A DNA stretch of 64,000 bases. It comes from Neorhizobium alkalisoli (GTDB lineage Bacteria; Pseudomonadota; Alphaproteobacteria; Rhizobiales; Rhizobiaceae). The stretch is taken from assembly GCF_002968635.1 (NCBI RefSeq), contig NZ_PVBN01000001.1, positions 744,001 to 808,000 of the forward strand. The letters are read 5' to 3'. The translations under genes and the position numbers were made by a program. Below are positions 53,641 through 61,607 of the stretch, one piece after another (the first letter of the stretch is position 1; each line of letters begins with the position of its first letter). The notes beneath the pieces were generated by a model. That model saw nothing but the letters and a program-made list of their open reading frames with translations, did no database searches and was not told where the DNA came from.

Positions 53641-53663
53641 TTTGTAATACGCCGTATTACAAA
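53641..53663. promoter_or_regulatory. Palindromic operator of the toxin-antitoxin module
   Basis: A perfect inverted repeat, TTTGTAATACG-C-CGTATTACAAA, lies 12 bases before the antitoxin start. It fits an autoregulatory site for the ribbon-helix-helix antitoxin. Confidence 0.85.
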
Positions 53664-53675
53664 CCGGAGGCTCCT

Positions 53676-53954
53676 ATGGCTAAGCCCGTTCTTTCCGATC
53701 CGATTACTCTGCGTCTTCCACTCGATATCCTGCAGGACATAGAGAAGATCGCCGAAACGGCGGATAGAAGCCGCAGTTGGGTGATCGTCCGGGCGCTGAA
53801 ATATTATCTGACGTCAGAAGGAAGCGAGCTTCTTGAAATCGCCGCAGCTCGCCAGGAGGTGCGCGACGGCAAGGTCATGGATATGGATGACTTGCTCGAC
53901 GAGCTTGATGCGCTGAATGCAGATGATGAGAAATCCCGGAATGATGCCGCATGA
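53676..53954 (+). CDS. Ribbon-helix-helix antitoxin
   Basis: A 92-residue CopG/ParD-type antitoxin. The RHH domain is SDPITLRLPLDILQDIEKIA followed by ETADRSRSWVIVRALKYYL; the acidic C-terminus (MDMDDLLDELDALNADDE) would wrap the toxin. It represses from the palindrome upstream. The stop overlaps the toxin start (ATGA). Confidence 0.88.
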   Translation: MAKPVLSDPITLRLPLDILQDIEKIAETADRSRSWVIVRALKYYLTSEGSELLEIAAARQEVRDGKVMDMDDLLDELDALNADDEKSRNDAA

Positions 53955-54256
53955 AAAAGGTTCGCGTCTCCATCATGGCCGCGGATTACATCCGGCAGGA
54001 GCGCATTTATCTTTCCAAATTCAGCGCGCCAGCGGCGCGTGAGCTGAGCAGGAAACTAAGGAATGCTCAATCGTTGCTGGCGCGGCGTCCCGAAATGGGC
54101 AAGGTCAAGCCGGCTTCCAACGGTGTCCGGATATTGGTCGTCGCTCCCTATGTCATCGAATACGAAGCCGACTCGGATGGGATTCTGATCCTGATTATCA
54201 AACATGGCCGGCAGGACGACCGGCACGACGAAGACGAAGACGTCTACAACAACTAG
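53951..54256 (+). CDS. ParE/RelE-family toxin
   Basis: A 101-residue type II toxin: VSIMAADYIRQERIYLSKFS, then ARRPEMGKVKPASNGVRILV and APYVIEYEADSDGILILIIK, in the ParE arrangement. The C-terminal end has a long acidic/His stretch (HGRQDDRHDEDEDVYNN). It probably poisons gyrase, as ParE does. The module lies inside the GTA structural genes. Confidence 0.88.
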   Translation: MKKVRVSIMAADYIRQERIYLSKFSAPAARELSRKLRNAQSLLARRPEMGKVKPASNGVRILVVAPYVIEYEADSDGILILIIKHGRQDDRHDEDEDVYNN

Positions 54257-54484
54257 CCAGCCGAGTTCTGTTCAAAAGCCAGTGATTTCTGGTTGGAGGA
54301 TTCCGGGAGAACCTCACTCAATCTGTGAGGTCGCGGACTCAACTTTCGAGCTGACGGTGCCAAGCGATTCTGGTGATTCATGAAAATAGAAACGGCCACC
54401 CCGAAGGGAGGCCGAGAGAGCCGATTGCGGCCGATCGAGCCCTGGTGGCTCTTATGTGTTCATCCTAAAACAGAAAGATTAAAA

Positions 54485-54814
54485 ATGACTGACCTCGGAA
54501 GCGATCCCGGCGTCGGCATCGCCAAGGTCCTGGGTGCCACGGCGGGGGCCGGCATCTCACTGATCTACCTGCTGCCGAAGACCCGCCGCGAGGCCGCGAG
54601 CCGGTTTCTGACCGGAGTGAGTTTCGGGTTGATCTTCGGCAGTCCGATGGGCCTCTGGTTGACCACAAGGCTGGGAATCGGTGGGGAACTGTCAGGCCCC
54701 GAAATCATGCTGGCCGGCTCGGCCGCGGCAAGCCTTTGCGCCTGGTGGGTACTGGGCGTACTGGCCCGGGTGGCGGAGAGATATGGGAAGCGGGGTGACC
54801 CGTCTCAGCACTGA
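54485..54814 (+). CDS. DUF6107 membrane protein (GTA-associated)
   Basis: A 109-residue protein with two or three hydrophobic helices (LGATAGAGISLIYLLPKTRR; VSFGLIFGSPMGLWLTTRLG; AGSAAASLCAWWVLGVLARV). It resembles DUF6107 proteins located between portal and protease in rhizobial GTA clusters, the place of g3.5. The role is unknown, possibly holin-like. Start ATG 54485, weak ribosome-binding site. Confidence 0.72.
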   Translation: MTDLGSDPGVGIAKVLGATAGAGISLIYLLPKTRREAASRFLTGVSFGLIFGSPMGLWLTTRLGIGGELSGPEIMLAGSAAASLCAWWVLGVLARVAERYGKRGDPSQH

Positions 54815-55005
54815 CCGTCGCTGCCGCCGCAATCGCCTGGACTTGCATAGACTATGGCTCCATCCGACAGGTCCGGCCGGTCGAGCGGATCCGCCATCAG
54901 CGGCTTTCGCCAGAACCCGGGCGGACGAAGGGCTAGCCGAACAGCGCCGGCAATCAGGGCGGACCCGAGCAGCAAGCCGAGGGTGATCAGAAGCAACGTC
55001 TGCAT
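54805..55005 (-). CDS. Small membrane protein on the opposite strand
   Basis: A 66-residue protein with one N-terminal helix (LLLITLGLLLGSALIAGAV) and a polar tail ending in GDCGGSDGQC. GGAGG lies seven bases before ATG 55005. It overlaps the end of the DUF6107 gene by ten bases. The start signal and the composition support it as real; function unknown. Confidence 0.5.
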   Translation of the reverse strand: MQTLLLITLGLLLGSALIAGAVRLALRPPGFWRKPLMADPLDRPDLSDGAIVYASPGDCGGSDGQC

Positions 55006-55127
55006 GCCATCCTCCGACGAATATCGGTCGGCCCAAGGATAACCCGCCTCAGGCTCTCACTCAATCCGGCCCCTTCGGGCAGACGGTGGATCGGGCGGGG
55101 CACATCATTCAATTCAGGAGAATGCCA

Positions 55128-55709
55128 ATGCACGCTTACCGCGGGCCGCGCCCGAATGCGCGCAAATTTGCCAATCTGGAACTTGCCGGCGTCGCCGGCG
55201 ACGGAAGCTTCTCCGGTTATGCCAGCGTCTTCGGCGAGGTCGATCTGGGCAAGGACAGGATCGAACGCGGCGCCTTCATGAATTCGCTCGTGGAACGCGG
55301 CTCGAAGGGTGTGCGGATGCTCTATCAGCACGATCCGAACGAGCCGATCGGCGCCTGGAAGACGATTCGCGAGGATGCCCGCGGGCTCTATGTCGAAGGC
55401 GTCCTGTCGCCCGGCGTCGGCCGGGCCCGCGAGGTGCTGGCATTGATGAAGTCCGGCGCGCTCGACGGGCTTTCGATCGGTTTTCGCACCGTCAAGGCGC
55501 GCACCGACTCCAAGACCGGGGTGCGGCGCATCCTGGAAGCCGACCTCTGGGAAATCTCCGTGGTGACCTTTCCGATGCTGCCTTCGGCACGGGTTTCCAA
55601 CGTCAAGCATGCGCGGTTCTTCCGGGACCGGGAGACCGAGCTCGTCCGCCAGATGCGGCGGGCGGCGAAGATGATGATGCAGTCAAACTTCAAGGGAAAA
55701 ACGATATGA
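55128..55709 (+). CDS. GTA prohead protease (g4)
   Basis: A 193-residue HK97-type (U35) maturation protease. FSGYASVFGEVDLGKDRIER and the catalytic His region MLYQHDPNEPIGAWK are followed by the Ser region DGLSIGFRTVKAR. It trims the capsid N-terminal region during maturation. ATG 55128 has AGGAG seven bases upstream. It overlaps the capsid start by four bases. Confidence 0.92.
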   Translation: MHAYRGPRPNARKFANLELAGVAGDGSFSGYASVFGEVDLGKDRIERGAFMNSLVERGSKGVRMLYQHDPNEPIGAWKTIREDARGLYVEGVLSPGVGRAREVLALMKSGALDGLSIGFRTVKARTDSKTGVRRILEADLWEISVVTFPMLPSARVSNVKHARFFRDRETELVRQMRRAAKMMMQSNFKGKTI

Positions 55710-56980
55710 CGGAACAGACAAGCATTGCGCCCGAGGTGAAGGCGGTGCCGGAAACGGTGACGGCCGCCTTCGACGAGTTCATGGAGGCGTTCGAAGCCTT
55801 CAAGGACGTGAACGACCGGCGTCTCGGCGAGATCGAGCAGAAGCTGACGGCCGACGTGGTGACGCGCGACAAGATGGACCGCATCAACCGCGCCATGGAC
55901 GATCAGAAGAAGGTGCTCGACCAGCTGGTGCTGAAGAAGGCAAGGCCGCAGCTTGGTTCCGGCTCCGGCTTTGCTTCTCGCTGGGGCGGCGAACTTTCTG
56001 CCGAAGCGGTGGAGCACAAGGCGGCCTTCGATGCCTATGTCCGTCGCGGCGAGGAAGCGGGGCTGCGTGAGCTGGAGGCGAAGGCGTTTTCCGGCGGAAC
56101 CGGTGCCGACGGCGGTTATCTGGTGCCGCCGGAGACAGACACGGAAATCGGCCGAAGGATTTCCGTCGTTTCGCCGATGCGCGCACTTTCCACGGTGCGC
56201 ACCGTCTCGGCGGCCGTGTTGAAGAAACCCTTTGCAACGGCCGGCCTTTCCACCGGCTGGGTGGCGGAGACGGCGGCACGACCGCAGACCAATACGCCGC
56301 AGCTCGCCGAACTCTCCTTCCCGACTATGGAACTCTATGCCATGCCGGCGGCGACGCAGGCGCTGCTCGACGATGCAGCGGTCGATATCGAGGCCTGGAT
56401 CGCCGGCGAGGTGGACATCGTCTTTGCCGAACAGGAGGGAGACGCCTTCATCCGTGGCGATGGGGTAAACAAGCCGAAGGGGTTTCTTTCCTATACCACC
56501 GTCGCCGATAGCGCCTGGACCTGGGGCAATATCGGCTATGTCGCGACGGGAACGGCGGGCAACTGGAAAGCGACAGGCCCCTCCGACACGCTGATCGAGC
56601 TGATCTATGCGCTGAAGGCCGGGCATCGCCAGAACGGCACCTTCATGCTGAACCGCAAGACTCAAGGCGATATCCGCAAATTCAAGGACGCGGACGGCAA
56701 CTATCTCTGGCGTCCGCCGGCAAGCGCCGGCCAGCCGGCTTCGCTGATGGGTTTTCCGATTGCGGAGGCCGAGGAAATGCCGAACGTGGCCGCGGATTCG
56801 TTCTCCGTTGCTTTCGGCGATTTCCGCTCCGGCTACCTGGTCGTCGACCGGGCGGGCGTGCGAATCCTGCGCGACCCCTATAGCGCCAAACCCTATGTGC
56901 TTTTCTACACCACGAAACGGGTCGGCGGCGGGGTACAGAATTTCGAGGCGATCAAGCTCGTGAAGTTTGCGGCGGCATAG
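55706..56980 (+). CDS. GTA major capsid protein (HK97 fold, g5)
   Basis: A 424-residue HK97-type capsid protein. The N-terminal 120 residues are the scaffold-like delta domain with coiled coil (DRRLGEIEQKLTADVVTRDK), which g4 would cleave before the GGTGADGGYLVPPETDTEIG segment. The rest shows the E-loop and A-domain patterns (STGWVAETAARPQTNTPQ). It builds the GTA head. A terminator follows. Confidence 0.93.
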   Translation: MTEQTSIAPEVKAVPETVTAAFDEFMEAFEAFKDVNDRRLGEIEQKLTADVVTRDKMDRINRAMDDQKKVLDQLVLKKARPQLGSGSGFASRWGGELSAEAVEHKAAFDAYVRRGEEAGLRELEAKAFSGGTGADGGYLVPPETDTEIGRRISVVSPMRALSTVRTVSAAVLKKPFATAGLSTGWVAETAARPQTNTPQLAELSFPTMELYAMPAATQALLDDAAVDIEAWIAGEVDIVFAEQEGDAFIRGDGVNKPKGFLSYTTVADSAWTWGNIGYVATGTAGNWKATGPSDTLIELIYALKAGHRQNGTFMLNRKTQGDIRKFKDADGNYLWRPPASAGQPASLMGFPIAEAEEMPNVAADSFSVAFGDFRSGYLVVDRAGVRILRDPYSAKPYVLFYTTKRVGGGVQNFEAIKLVKFAAA

Positions 56981-57018
56981 GCGGCCGCGACGCGAGGAGC
57001 CGTGACGGGTGGGTAAGA

Positions 57019-57040
57019 GGCGGCCGGTGGCCGCCTTTTT
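57019..57040 (+). terminator. Intrinsic terminator after the capsid gene
   Basis: The stem GGCGGCC (57019-57025) and GGCCGCC (57029-57035) with a three-base loop is followed by five T. It would reduce transcription into the connector and tail genes. Confidence 0.8.
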
Positions 57041-57096
57041 GCGTCTCCACATTCCTCACAACTTACCACCAAGTAACCACCACGCACCGAGGCCCC

Positions 57097-57666
57097 ATGA
57101 CCTATGCCCTGATCACTCCGCCTGACGCGGAGCCGCTGACGCTTGCCGAGGTGAAGGCGCATCTGCGTCTCGACGGGAGCGACGAGGACGCGCTGCTTGC
57201 CTCGTTGATCCGCACCGCCCGCGAACACCTGGAGCGCGAGACCGGCCTTTGCCTGATCATCCAGGCATGGCGGCTCTATCTCGATCGATGGCCATTGGAG
57301 GGGATCGTCAGAATTGCGAAGTCCCCGGTGCAAGCGATTCAATCCATTGTGGTTTACGGCGCGGAAGGCGCCGCCGTTCAAGTATCGCTTCAAGATCATC
57401 TGCTCGATGGCGAAGGCCGTCCCGCACGTCTGTGGGTGAGAAAACCACCGCAGCCGGGGCGGGCGGTCAACGGCATCGAGATCGATTTTTCGGCCGGCTA
57501 CGGTGAGGCGGGTACCGATGTGCCCGATACGCTGAAGCGGGCTATGTCCCTCCATGTGGGCCACATGTTCGCCTTTCGCGGCGTGGTCTCGCCGGACCAG
57601 CAGCCGGCGGGCATTCCGGACGGCTACGAGCGGCTGATCACGCCATTTCGCATGCGGAGGCTCTGA
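57097..57666 (+). CDS. GTA head-tail connector (g6)
   Basis: A 189-residue gp6-like adaptor protein. LTLAEVKAHLRLDGSDEDAL followed by SLIRTAREHLERETGLCLII is the typical helical start of this family. It connects the portal with the stopper. GAGG lies before ATG 57097. It overlaps the next gene by one base. Confidence 0.88.
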   Translation: MTYALITPPDAEPLTLAEVKAHLRLDGSDEDALLASLIRTAREHLERETGLCLIIQAWRLYLDRWPLEGIVRIAKSPVQAIQSIVVYGAEGAAVQVSLQDHLLDGEGRPARLWVRKPPQPGRAVNGIEIDFSAGYGEAGTDVPDTLKRAMSLHVGHMFAFRGVVSPDQQPAGIPDGYERLITPFRMRRL

Positions 57667-57998
57667 TGGTCGTCTTTTTCGACCCCGGCCAGATGACGGC
57701 AAGGCTCGACCTCGAGGTGCCGCAGGCGATGCCGGACGGGCAGGGCGGCGCGACCCTGACCTGGGAAGTGACGGCTTCGCTCTGGGCGAGGATCGAGCCC
57801 ATATCTTTCCGGGTGGCGGAAGAAACCGCCGCCGAGATCGGTACGATCAGCCACCGGATCTGGGTGCGATTTCGGGAAGGCGTCATGGCGGGTCAGAGGT
57901 TCCGGAAGGGTGGTCGCGTCTTTCTGGTGAAGCTGGTGCGCGATCCCGACGAGACGCGGCGCTATCTCGTCTGCCAATGCGAGGAGGAAGCGCAATGA
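57666..57998 (+). CDS. GTA head closure/stopper protein (g7)
   Basis: A 110-residue SPP1 gp16-like head closure protein: GGATLTWEVTASLWARIEPI, then SHRIWVRFREGVMAGQRFRK. The coupling of its start and stop with neighbours (TGATG, ATGA) fits the g6-g7-g8 order of RcGTA. Confidence 0.85.
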   Translation: MVVFFDPGQMTARLDLEVPQAMPDGQGGATLTWEVTASLWARIEPISFRVAEETAAEIGTISHRIWVRFREGVMAGQRFRKGGRVFLVKLVRDPDETRRYLVCQCEEEAQ

Positions 57999-58399
57999 CG
58001 GCTGCCAGCGCGCTTTTGAGAGCGATCCATAGACGTCTGGGATCGGATGCGGCGCTGAGCGCGCTCGTCGGAGCCGATGGCATCCGCGACCGGCTGCTGG
58101 CGAGGCCGGAACTGCCCTGCATCGTCTTTGGCGAGATGGAGACGCGGGATTATTCCACATCCAGCGAAGCGGGCGAGGAGCATTTCCTCACGATCGAAAT
58201 CTGGTCCGAGGGGGAAGGCAGGCGAGAGGCGCAGCAAATTGCAGGCCTCGTCCATGGCCTGCTGCATGACACGGCCCTGAGCCTGGATGGCGCGGCTCTG
58301 GTGAGCCTCCTTCATCTGCGGACCAGAACGAGGCGTGAGCCGAAGACGAGATTCCAGCTGGCGGAACTGCGGTTCCGAGCGGTGACGGAACAGGTCTAG
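57995..58399 (+). CDS. GTA tail terminator (DUF3168, g8)
   Basis: A 134-residue DUF3168 protein: SALLRAIHRRLGSDAALSAL, PCIVFGEMETRDYSTSSEAG and the GEEHFLTIEIWSEGEGRREA segment. It completes the top of the tail tube. GAGGAGG upstream. The end overlaps the convergent MFS gene by four bases. Confidence 0.87.
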   Translation: MTAASALLRAIHRRLGSDAALSALVGADGIRDRLLARPELPCIVFGEMETRDYSTSSEAGEEHFLTIEIWSEGEGRREAQQIAGLVHGLLHDTALSLDGAALVSLLHLRTRTRREPKTRFQLAELRFRAVTEQV

Positions 58400-59604
58400 G
58401 ATGTCCGCCGGTTCGCCCGTCGCACCAGCGCCATCAGCCGCAAGACGATGACCAGCGAGAGAGACGCGAGGAGCGCGCAAAGGACAAGCAGGATGTCGGC
58501 GCCGAGGCGGTCGAGGATGGCGGTGAAGATGACCGGTGCGACAGCATTGGCAAGGTTCTGCGGCAGCGACAGGCGCGCCGCCTGCAGGCCGTATTCGCTC
58601 GGCGAGAAAAGCGCGAGAGGCAGAAGCGCACGCGCCACCGCAAGGACGCCCGATCCGAAGCCGTAAAGCAGGATGAATGCAACGAGCATCGACGTGGAGC
58701 CCGCAGCCGCGACGAGAAGCGTGAAGCTCGCCACCATCAGGCCGGCGCCGGCAGCCGCGGTGATGAGCGGATTGCCGCGCCGGCCGAGCAGCATGTCCAC
58801 GAAACGGGCCGAGATGCCGGTGACGCCGCGCGCGGCGGCAAGCTGCAGGGCGAATTCCGGGCTGGCGCCGGACTGTCGCAGGAGTTCGAGCAGCGAAGGC
58901 GAAAGGCCGAAGGTAACGAAGGAACTGATCGTGGTGGCTGCCGCCACCAGCAGGAAAGCCGTGTTGCGTTCTGAGGCGGTCAACGCGACCGGAGGAATAT
59001 GGCCGGTGTCCGAGGCCGCCTTTGTCTCGATCGGCCGTGGCAGCGCAAAGAGATAGAGCGGGACGCAGACGAAGAGCTGCAGCGCGGCGCAGACGGCGAA
59101 GGTGAGACGCCAGCCGACGAGATCGTTGAGGACGCTCAAGAGCGGCCAGAAGATGGTGATCGACAGGCCCGTGAAGAGCATCAGGATGGCGATGACGCGC
59201 TTGGCGTCCTGCCCTTCGCGCTCGACGACCGCGGTATAGGCGGGCGCTGAAAGGCCGAGTGCGCCGCCGATGCCGATGATCACCCAGGCGGCAAGATAGA
59301 TGAGCAGGCCATGTGCCACCGAAAGCAGGGCAAGCCCCAGCGCGAAAGTGGCGGCGCCCGCTGCCAGAACCTTTGCCGCGCCATGCCGGGCGAGAAGCCG
59401 ACCGGTTGCCGGGCCGGCCAGAGCGCTGACGACCATCATGATGGTGAGGCCCGCGAAGATGACTTCGTTGGCAAGGCCGAGATCCGGCGCGACGACGCGG
59501 CCCATGACCCCGAGCACCTCGAACGTTGTGCCCCAGCCGGTGAGCTGCGTCACGGCCAAGACGGCGATGGTCTGCGCCGAACGGGGAGAGACGGGGAATT
59601 TCAT
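58396..59604 (-). CDS. MFS transporter inserted in the GTA cluster
   Basis: A 402-residue, 12-helix major facilitator protein of the monocarboxylate-transporter type (FEVLGVMGRVVAPDLGLANE; RLLARHGAAKVLAAGAATFA as motif A). The substrate is unknown. It lies between g8 and g9 on the opposite strand and thus breaks the GTA operon. Start ATG 59604 is uncertain, as there is no ribosome-binding site; the open frame reaches 60162. Confidence 0.82.
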   Translation of the reverse strand: MKFPVSPRSAQTIAVLAVTQLTGWGTTFEVLGVMGRVVAPDLGLANEVIFAGLTIMMVVSALAGPATGRLLARHGAAKVLAAGAATFALGLALLSVAHGLLIYLAAWVIIGIGGALGLSAPAYTAVVEREGQDAKRVIAILMLFTGLSITIFWPLLSVLNDLVGWRLTFAVCAALQLFVCVPLYLFALPRPIETKAASDTGHIPPVALTASERNTAFLLVAAATTISSFVTFGLSPSLLELLRQSGASPEFALQLAAARGVTGISARFVDMLLGRRGNPLITAAAGAGLMVASFTLLVAAAGSTSMLVAFILLYGFGSGVLAVARALLPLALFSPSEYGLQAARLSLPQNLANAVAPVIFTAILDRLGADILLVLCALLASLSLVIVLRLMALVRRANRRTS

Positions 59605-59736
59605 GATGGCCGGACTGGAGACCGAAATGTGGAAGGTACCCTTCGGGTAGCAGCTTCGCGGCCCGGGCGGAAGTGACAAATCGACGACGGCAGAGGGAAG
59701 AGGCGCCTGCCGAGAACCCAACGGAAGGAATGAGAT

Positions 59737-60144
59737 ATGGTGGCGCAGAAGGGCAAGGATCTGTTGCTCAAGATGGACAGCGGCGGCACGTTTGTCACGG
59801 TCGCGGGATTGCGTTCGAAACGGCTGGCCTTCAATGCGGAGGCGGTCGATATCACCGATGCGGAAAGTGCCGGACGCTGGCGCGAGCTTCTCGGCGGTGC
59901 CGGCGTGCAGCGTGCATCGCTGACGGGCGCTGGCATATTCAAGGATCAGGCGAGCGACGGGCTGGTGCGCGGCGCCTTTTTCGCCGGAAGCATTCTTGCC
60001 TGGCAGATACTGATTCCGGCTTTCGGGATCGTCGCCGGGCCCTTCCAGGTGACGGCACTTGAATATTCCGGCGAATACAACGGCGAGATCCGGTTCGAGC
60101 TGGCACTGGAATCTGCCGGTGCGCTGACCTTCGAGGCGCTCTGA
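59737..60144 (+). CDS. GTA major tail tube protein (TP901-1 type, g9)
   Basis: A 135-residue phage major tail protein: QKGKDLLLKMDSGGTFVTVA, SKRLAFNAEAVDITDAESAG and RASLTGAGIFKDQASDGLVR. It polymerises to form the tail tube. AAGGA lies eight bases before ATG 59737. It overlaps the g10 start by one base. Confidence 0.92.
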   Translation: MVAQKGKDLLLKMDSGGTFVTVAGLRSKRLAFNAEAVDITDAESAGRWRELLGGAGVQRASLTGAGIFKDQASDGLVRGAFFAGSILAWQILIPAFGIVAGPFQVTALEYSGEYNGEIRFELALESAGALTFEAL

Positions 60145-60491
60145 TGGGTGGCGCAAGGGCAAACCGCCGACGCGGCGAGGTGGAGGCCGTCATCGACGGG
60201 GAGCGCCGTATCCTCTGCCTGACGCTCGGAGCGCTCGCCGAACTCGAAACCGCGTTTGCGGCGGGCGATCTCAACGGACTGGCGGAACGGTTTTCCTCCG
60301 GCCGGATGAAAGCCGCCGACATGATCCGGCTGATCGGCGCCGGCCTTCGCGGCGGCGGCAACCTGTTTTCGGACGACGAGGTGGCCGCGATGAGCGTGGA
60401 CCACGGCGTTGCCGGCTACGCACGGATCGTGGGCGACCTGCTGACGGCAACCTTCGGGGGAGCGGAGCCCGAACCCGCCGAAAACCCTTGA
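60144..60491 (+). CDS. GTA g10 family protein (tail assembly chaperone)
   Basis: A 115-residue protein of the gene transfer agent g10 family: NRRRGEVEAVIDGERRILCL, GALAELETAFAAGDLNGLAE. It has the layout of tail assembly chaperones that bind the tape measure. It overlaps g9 and g10.1 by one base each. Confidence 0.87.
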   Translation: MGGARANRRRGEVEAVIDGERRILCLTLGALAELETAFAAGDLNGLAERFSSGRMKAADMIRLIGAGLRGGGNLFSDDEVAAMSVDHGVAGYARIVGDLLTATFGGAEPEPAENP

Positions 60492-60724
60492 TGGCCGCAG
60501 CAGGCAAAGGCGCTGCGGGCACGCCGTTTCCCTGGGATGCGGTGATGCATGCCGGCCTTTGCCTGCTGCGGCTTCCGCCGAAGGATTTCTGGGCGTTGAC
60601 GCCAAGGGAGTTTTTCGCTGTCGCCGGCGGGTTGAAACCGTCGGATGCGTCGATGGAGCGAGCAGGGCTGAAGGCGCTGATGACGGCGTTTCCCGATGAT
60701 GGGGCTACTGATGGAAGACGATGA
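60491..60724 (+). CDS. GTA g10.1 protein (tail assembly chaperone)
   Basis: A 77-residue protein similar to the RcGTA g10.1 product: FPWDAVMHAGLCLLRLPPKD, FWALTPREFFAVAGGLKP. It would work with g10 as the frame-shift-free counterpart of lambda gpG/gpGT. The start is ATG 60491, overlapping the g10 stop by one base. Confidence 0.83.
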   Translation: MAAAGKGAAGTPFPWDAVMHAGLCLLRLPPKDFWALTPREFFAVAGGLKPSDASMERAGLKALMTAFPDDGATDGRR

Positions 60725-61247
60725 GATAAATTTTTCCGCCACGCTTTCCGAAGCGGAGGCCTTGGCCGGTGTGATGGCCGATCTGGAAAGCCGGTCGCAG
60801 CGGTTCGGTTCCGCGCTCGCCGGTGCGCTTCGATCCGCGACCGCCGGCGGCAAGGGGCTCGAGGATGTGCTGCGCGGACTGGGCAACCGGCTTGCCGATA
60901 TCACGCTCGCCGCCGGACTGAAGCCGCTGGAGAACATGATCGGAAAAGCCGTGGGCGGGTTGATGGGCTCAGTGACGCCGTTTGCCGACGGCGGTGTTGT
61001 GCGCAGCCCGAGCTTCTTCCCGATGGGCGGCAATATGGGCCTGATGGGTGAAGCGGGTGCGGAAGCGATCCTGCCCCTGAAGCGGGGACCGGACGGCGCA
61101 TTGGGCGTGGCGGCGGCAGGAGGAGGCGCGATGCCCCAGATCGTCTTCAACGTGACGGCGACCGATGCGGCGAGCTTCCGGAAAAGCGAAGGGCAGATAT
61201 CGGCCATGCTGGCGCGCAGCGTCGCACGCGGCAGGCGCGGTCTTTGA
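60711..61247 (+). CDS. GTA tape measure protein (g11)
   Basis: A 178-residue short tape measure: EAEALAGVMADLESRSQRFG, helix-rich, then glycine-rich GLMGSVTPFADGGVVRSPSF and GAEAILPLKRGPDGALGVAA, which are typical for the family. The short length fits a short GTA tail. It overlaps g10.1 by 14 bases. Genes g12-g14 should follow but do not. Confidence 0.88.
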   Translation: MEDDEINFSATLSEAEALAGVMADLESRSQRFGSALAGALRSATAGGKGLEDVLRGLGNRLADITLAAGLKPLENMIGKAVGGLMGSVTPFADGGVVRSPSFFPMGGNMGLMGEAGAEAILPLKRGPDGALGVAAAGGGAMPQIVFNVTATDAASFRKSEGQISAMLARSVARGRRGL

Positions 61248-61607
61248 GGTCTACGCAAGACGCTGAGGCATTTGCGCGCTGGTAAAACAATTTGCGGCAA
61301 GCAGTAATTTTTTGCGTACTGCCTCGGGCCGAATAGCGGCAGGGCGCGGCCAGGAATAGTGGACGCCCTTTTTCAAATACCTTGAAGCAAGGATTTAGGC
61401 GTGTCCGGAACAGCTTTGTCCGGAAACGCCATAGGCCTGTCGACCAGCGGCGAGCCCGCCGTCGATCCGATGGGAAAGGCGAGAGCGGCCAAACGAGTCC
61501 CGTTTTACCATCCTGTCTGCAGTTCACCGATATCGCCGGCAATTAAACAACTGGCTCCTGAAATGGACGGAGCCAAGCACTTCAGCATGTAATGAAAGGA
61601 GAAATCA
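61248..61607. other. Gap where GTA g12 should begin
   Basis: About 360 bases with no gene I can support. It contains a direct repeat of TGTCCGGAA (about 61404 and 61419). It joins the end of g11 to the inserted low-GC gene. Confidence 0.5.

Noticed and set aside
55388..57052. 554-codon minus-strand open frame across protease and capsid genes
   Set aside because: Shadow of g4 and g5, which carry clear HK97-type motifs.
58396..60162. Long upstream extension (to 60162) of the MFS gene
   Set aside because: The extra 186 codons overlap g9 in antisense and have no membrane-protein character; ATG 59604 fits the family start.
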